DNA of 64,000 nucleotides from Psychroserpens sp. NJDZ02 (lineage in GTDB: Bacteria; Bacteroidota; Bacteroidia; Flavobacteriales; Flavobacteriaceae), in contig NZ_CP039451.1 in the NCBI RefSeq assembly GCF_004843725.1, positions 2,858,001-2,922,000 of the forward strand, given 5' to 3'. Below are positions 60,811-64,000 of the stretch, piece after piece. Each line of letters begins with the position of its first letter. Position 1 is the first letter of the stretch. Position numbers and translations under genes: made by a program. A model generated the notes under the pieces. It was not told the origin of the DNA, searched no databases, and saw only the letters and a list, made by a program, of their open reading frames with translations.

Positions 60811-61890
60811 TTAAAGCCATTTTTTCTTTTTAAAATAAATAAGCATTCCTATTAAAACGACCAACATTACAATCCAAACAATATAGTAACCATACTTATA
60901 ATGAAGCTCTGGCATGTTGGTAAAATTCATACCGTAAATTCCAGCAATAAAAGTTAGCGGAATAAATATGGTGGCAATAATGGTTAATACCTTCATGACT
61001 TCGTTCATTTTATTACTAATGGTAGTCATGTACATGTCCATTAAACTCCAAATCATTTCTCGGTAAATGTCGATATTTTCAGTAACTTGAATGATATGGT
61101 CGTAGACGTCTCTAAAAAAATGAGTTGTTTTTTCTTCGATTAAAGGATTGTCACTTTTTATTAAACGATTTATAATTTCGCGAAGTGGAAAAATAGCACG
61201 ACGTAGTTTTAGAATTTCTCTTTTCAAATCTTGAATTTGTTGGGAGATTTCCTCTTGTGTTAAACCTGTAAATAAATCGTCTTCTAGGTCTTCTATTTTA
61301 TTACCCATAGTTTCGATGATGGCATAGTAATGATCTACAATGGCATCAATTAAAGCGTATAATAAATAGTCTGATCCTTCTTCTCTAACACGTCCTTTTT
61401 TATGACGGATACGTTCTCTAAGACTGTCAAAAACATCGCCTTCTGCTTCTTGAAAAGTTAGGACATAGTTTTTACCCATAACCAAACTTACTTGTTCGGA
61501 AACCATGTTTTCATACTCGTCATAATACATCATTTTTAGTACTATAAAAAAGTAATCTTTATACTCGTCTATTTTAGGACGTTGCGAGGCATTTACAATA
61601 TCCTCTAAAATTAAAGGATGTAGATCATAATGGATACCAATTTTCTCAATTTCGTTAACAAAATTAAGTCCATTTAGGTTAAACCATGTTACGGTTTCAG
61701 AATCTTTAAAACGAAAGGCGTCTTCTACAGAACCTAATTCTGCTTCTTTAACGTGTTCTGCGTTATAATCAAAAGCATGAAGGTGTAATTTATTATCTTC
61801 TTTAGTTCCCGTGTATACCAATGCACCGGGTATTTGGCCTAATTGCTTTTTATAGTTTTGGGTGCGTTTTTTTTGTTTTCTTTTAGCCAT
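60811..61890 (-). CDS. corA: magnesium/cobalt transporter CorA
   Basis: 359 residues. A large N-terminal cytoplasmic domain (about 1-290, TWFNLNGLNFVNEIEKIGIHYDLHPLILEDIVNASQRPKIDEY) is followed by two transmembrane helices (about 298-318 and 333-353). The signature loop YGMNF (GMN about 320-322) lies between them. The protein forms a pentameric channel for Mg2+ (and Co2+) entry. It is the last gene in the leftward operon maf, lipoprotein, MscS, corA, starting nine bases after the MscS stop. Confidence 0.95.
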   Translation of the reverse strand: MAKRKQKKRTQNYKKQLGQIPGALVYTGTKEDNKLHLHAFDYNAEHVKEAELGSVEDAFRFKDSETVTWFNLNGLNFVNEIEKIGIHYDLHPLILEDIVNASQRPKIDEYKDYFFIVLKMMYYDEYENMVSEQVSLVMGKNYVLTFQEAEGDVFDSLRERIRHKKGRVREEGSDYLLYALIDAIVDHYYAIIETMGNKIEDLEDDLFTGLTQEEISQQIQDLKREILKLRRAIFPLREIINRLIKSDNPLIEEKTTHFFRDVYDHIIQVTENIDIYREMIWSLMDMYMTTISNKMNEVMKVLTIIATIFIPLTFIAGIYGMNFTNMPELHYKYGYYIVWIVMLVVLIGMLIYFKKKKWL

Positions 61891-61899
61891 AAGTCGCGT

Positions 61900-62430
61900 T
61901 TAATGCATGTCTCCAAAATCTTCGATAGCATCCTTTTGAACTAAAGTTACAGCTTTTTGCAGAATTAGGTTGTTTGGATAGGTTACTAAGTCGCCATTAT
62001 CTTGTCTTAAATGCAGTTGAAAGGCTCTAATATCTTCAATAATGGCTTCTATTGGCGCATCTTTATCATGGATTTTTATTTTATCTCCGACTTTATAAGG
62101 AAATGAAAAAAACATGATTATTCCTGATGTAATATTACTTAAAATGGACCAAATAGCAAATAGAGCAATTCCTATTACCGTAAATACAGAAGAGAAAATG
62201 ACGGCTAAATCTTTAAACTCTGCTCCAAAAACATAAGCAATAAATAAAAGGAAGATTAAAAATAACGCTACTGTTGCGTATCGAGAAATTAAGTTTATTC
62301 TAGCATCATTAATTCCGCTGGTATGGCCTATTTTTTTTATGACAAGCTTTAACGCAAAACGTATAATAATAAATACGACTAATAGAATAGCCGAATTTAT
62401 TAATTCGGTTTCAAAGTTTTTTAAAAACAT
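61900..62430 (-). CDS. MscS-like mechanosensitive channel, short form
   Basis: 176 residues, about 110 fewer than E. coli MscS because the C-terminal cytoplasmic cage is missing. Three transmembrane helices (about 12-31, 50-68 and 75-110), the last with the MscS pore pattern VIGIALFAIWSILSNITSGIIMFF, then KVGDKIKIHDKDAPIEAIIEDI of the beta domain. It ends shortly after the beta domain. It probably passes ions on membrane stretch, or works as a subunit with another protein. Linked to corA. Confidence 0.82.
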   Translation of the reverse strand: MFLKNFETELINSAILLVVFIIIRFALKLVIKKIGHTSGINDARINLISRYATVALFLIFLLFIAYVFGAEFKDLAVIFSSVFTVIGIALFAIWSILSNITSGIIMFFSFPYKVGDKIKIHDKDAPIEAIIEDIRAFQLHLRQDNGDLVTYPNNLILQKAVTLVQKDAIEDFGDMH

Positions 62431-62462
62431 ATGGTGTTTTAATTAATGCGCAAAGATAGTTT

Positions 62463-63371
62463 TTATTCTAATTTCAGCGTTTTTCTTAACTCAGAATCTG
62501 CATTACTTTTTTTGCCCCAATACGCCGATTTTAATGATGCTAATTTGGTTGCTTTTGAAGTGGCTCCGTTTTGCGTGTCCTCCCAACTTTCGATAGTATA
62601 TGGGAATTCTGCACTGTAGTTGATCACTAACTGACGGTCTAGCTCTTTAATGACTAGTTTGTATTGACCTGGCGTACTTTCCGCGAAAGCGTTATACTGT
62701 TTTAAAGGCGTGTGATTTAATCTAGTAAACTCCAAACTTGGGATAATAGTAAAGTTACCTGTGGGTAGGCTTGTTGGGTCGATACGTAGTTGTGTCCAAA
62801 TTTCGTTTTCTAAAATGGCTTTCTCGATATTGAAATTTTGATCAGCTTCGCCTTCAAAATAGGAGTGTGTGGTAATTTCAAATTGGTCACGGTTATTTAG
62901 TTGCGTGTAGACATGACCACACCATTCTTGCACAGATGCACTTGCTTTTATAGCATGTTGGTTGTTTGCTACAGGGTAAAACGTGCTTTGCATAATGCTA
63001 TATGGATAAATACCTGTATTGAATTTTTTGGTCGCATTAAGCTTTAATACATTAACGTTTGTTGGATTATTTTTGTCGGCTTTAACTTGTGCTTTCGCTA
63101 AAAAAGGTTCGGTTACATAAACTAAAACAGCTGTACCTTGTCTGATTTCGCCATATCTTGACTGTTCTAATTGGTAGGAACTAATCTCGGCTTCTCCTGC
63201 GTACCAGTAGTCATTAAACTGTTTATTTGGTTTAAAAGATGGAGTCTTAGGAGGTGTTTTTGTTTCAATATTGGCGACTGCTATATCTTTTGTGTTTTTT
63301 TCTGATTGGTCTTTACAACTAAATATTACCAGCCCAGTAAATAGAAATAGTGACAGTTTTAAAAGTTTCAT
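62463..63371 (-). CDS. septum-gene-cluster lipoprotein of unknown function
   Basis: 302 residues from the ATG at 63371 (MKLLKLSLFLFTGLVIFSC). An ATG at 63398 would add nine residues in front of the signal peptide, so the shorter form is preferred. Lipobox VIFSC (Cys19). The mature protein has DYWYAGEAEISSYQLEQSRYGEIRQGTAVLVYVTEPFLAKAQVKAD and QHAIKASASVQEWCGHVYTQL, a beta-rich fold of unknown function. It is often labelled septum formation inhibitor Maf only because it sits next to maf. It begins 30 bases after the maf stop. Confidence 0.8.
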   Translation of the reverse strand: MKLLKLSLFLFTGLVIFSCKDQSEKNTKDIAVANIETKTPPKTPSFKPNKQFNDYWYAGEAEISSYQLEQSRYGEIRQGTAVLVYVTEPFLAKAQVKADKNNPTNVNVLKLNATKKFNTGIYPYSIMQSTFYPVANNQHAIKASASVQEWCGHVYTQLNNRDQFEITTHSYFEGEADQNFNIEKAILENEIWTQLRIDPTSLPTGNFTIIPSLEFTRLNHTPLKQYNAFAESTPGQYKLVIKELDRQLVINYSAEFPYTIESWEDTQNGATSKATKLASLKSAYWGKKSNADSELRKTLKLE

Positions 63372-63400
63372 AGGTGTTTGATTTATTTTAAAGTACAATA

Positions 63401-63994
63401 TTAAAAGTCTTCGGCAATACTATTTAACGTTTCATATACAAGGTGTGTTGGCATCCCGACCACATTAAAAAAGGAACCTTCTATACTTGTCACCCCAATT
63501 TGTCCAATCCATTCTTGAATACCGTAGGCACCAGCTTTATCTAATGGAGCGTAGGTTAGAATGTAGTGCCACAACTCGTCATCAGTAAATTTTTTAAAGG
63601 TTACTTTAGTAACTGCGTTTACTGTTTTTTGAAAGTTTTTGGTACGGATACAAACCGAAGTAATTACCTCGTGTGTAGTGTTGCTTAATGAGTTTAACAT
63701 TTCAAATGCTTCGTCGTTATTTTTTGGCTTTCCTAACGCTTTACTTTTATGCCAAACGATAGTGTCACTAGTTACAAGTATTTCATGCGGTTTTAGCGCT
63801 TCAATAAAAGGGAGTGATTTTAACTCGGCTAGGTAGTCTGTAATTTGATAATGTAATAGGGTTTTTGGATACTCTTCTTTGATGCTTTTTATGCGGACTT
63901 CAAAATCTAGATCTAAATCCCTAAAAAATTGTTGTCTTCTAGGAGAGCCTGAGGCTAATATGATATGACGGTCTTTAAGTTTTTCTTTAAGCAT
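63401..63994 (-). CDS. maf: Maf family nucleotide pyrophosphatase
   Basis: 197 residues. N-terminal ILASGSPRRQQFF (SGSPRR at 15-20), the phosphate-binding part of the Maf fold, then ILVTSDTIVWH with the catalytic Asp, and DKAGAYGIQEWIG near 150. It hydrolyses non-canonical nucleotides such as dTTP/UTP analogues in the cytoplasm. The start lies five bases inside the right window edge and looks complete. First gene of the operon maf, lipoprotein, MscS, corA. Confidence 0.95.
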   Translation of the reverse strand: MLKEKLKDRHIILASGSPRRQQFFRDLDLDFEVRIKSIKEEYPKTLLHYQITDYLAELKSLPFIEALKPHEILVTSDTIVWHKSKALGKPKNNDEAFEMLNSLSNTTHEVITSVCIRTKNFQKTVNAVTKVTFKKFTDDELWHYILTYAPLDKAGAYGIQEWIGQIGVTSIEGSFFNVVGMPTHLVYETLNSIAEDF

Positions 63995-64000
63995 TATTAT

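Noticed and set aside
1..64000. tRNA, rRNA or prophage/insertion sequence
   Set aside because: No cloverleaf with GGTTCGAATCC-type arm, rRNA sequence, transposase or integrase was recognised in the window.

Overview
The window is AT-rich DNA from a member of the Flavobacteriaceae (Bacteroidota); the genus cannot be fixed from the sequence alone. The evidence for this placement is: promoters of the Bacteroidota type (TTTG, 19 bases, TAnnTTTG) in front of rpmE2 and rpmH; no Shine-Dalgarno sequences; type IX secretion sorting domains; SCxx(D/K) lipoprotein signals; an alternate-type GlmU; type B L31; and many families typical of flavobacteria (DUF4199, DUF4252, DUF2892, YHYH). No rRNA, tRNA, CRISPR, prophage or insertion sequence was seen. 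Most of the window looks like ordinary chromosomal core with a few accessory clusters.

Layout. 1-4556: a compact, partly overlapping operon of exported proteins, with three YHYH-family proteins (one cut by the window edge), a four-EF-hand protein, a MORN-repeat lipoprotein and a SCO-type copper/thiol protein. Its function is unknown. 4634-7392: a BNR-propeller lipoprotein, then an ECF sigma module on the minus strand. 7667-12799: an MsbA-like exporter, phosphosugar mutase, polyprenyl-phosphate glycosyltransferase and a DUF4199 membrane protein. 12962-19889: rpmE2, alternate glmU, three tandem lysoplasmalogenase-like membrane proteins, a peptide-binding lipoprotein and mtaB. 19943-30291: a degenerate small GNAT, a hydrolase, lytic transglycosylase with cardiolipin synthase, rpmH, a short carB, a mini T9SS protein, a thioesterase and rmuC.

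30417-31063 is an array of about seven 102-bp units, each built around a strictly conserved hairpin. 31070-40504 is a vitamin B12 uptake locus. BtuD-, BtuC- and BtuF-like genes lie on the minus strand. On the plus strand there is a cobalamin riboswitch, a BtuB-like receptor, a BtuG-like propeller lipoprotein and a second propeller protein fused to an extra domain and a T9SS tail. A DUF71 PP-loop enzyme of the kind predicted to act in B12 salvage completes the locus. Together these would capture cobalamin at the surface, move it through the outer and inner membranes and remodel it.

40574-48886: an S41 protease, a second ECF sigma/anti-sigma module with two DUF4252 proteins, purB, a haem-binding protein, a glycosyltransferase and a DnaJ-KTSC fusion. 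49144-55384: orphan lipoproteins, an arsenic resistance operon (arsR, LMW phosphatase-type arsenate reductase, ACR3) and a TPR/DUF2306/YARHG membrane cluster. 55504-59840: a sodium symporter, a 34-residue membrane peptide and a large PIG-L deacetylase in one operon. 60070-63994: a lipoprotein, then maf, a lipoprotein, an MscS-like channel and corA in one operon read leftward.

The best candidates for undescribed biology are the YHYH/EF-hand/SCO operon, the T9SS-exported BtuG-like fusion with its neighbouring 35-residue membrane peptide, the hairpin array upstream of rmuC, and the small-protein partner of the symporter.
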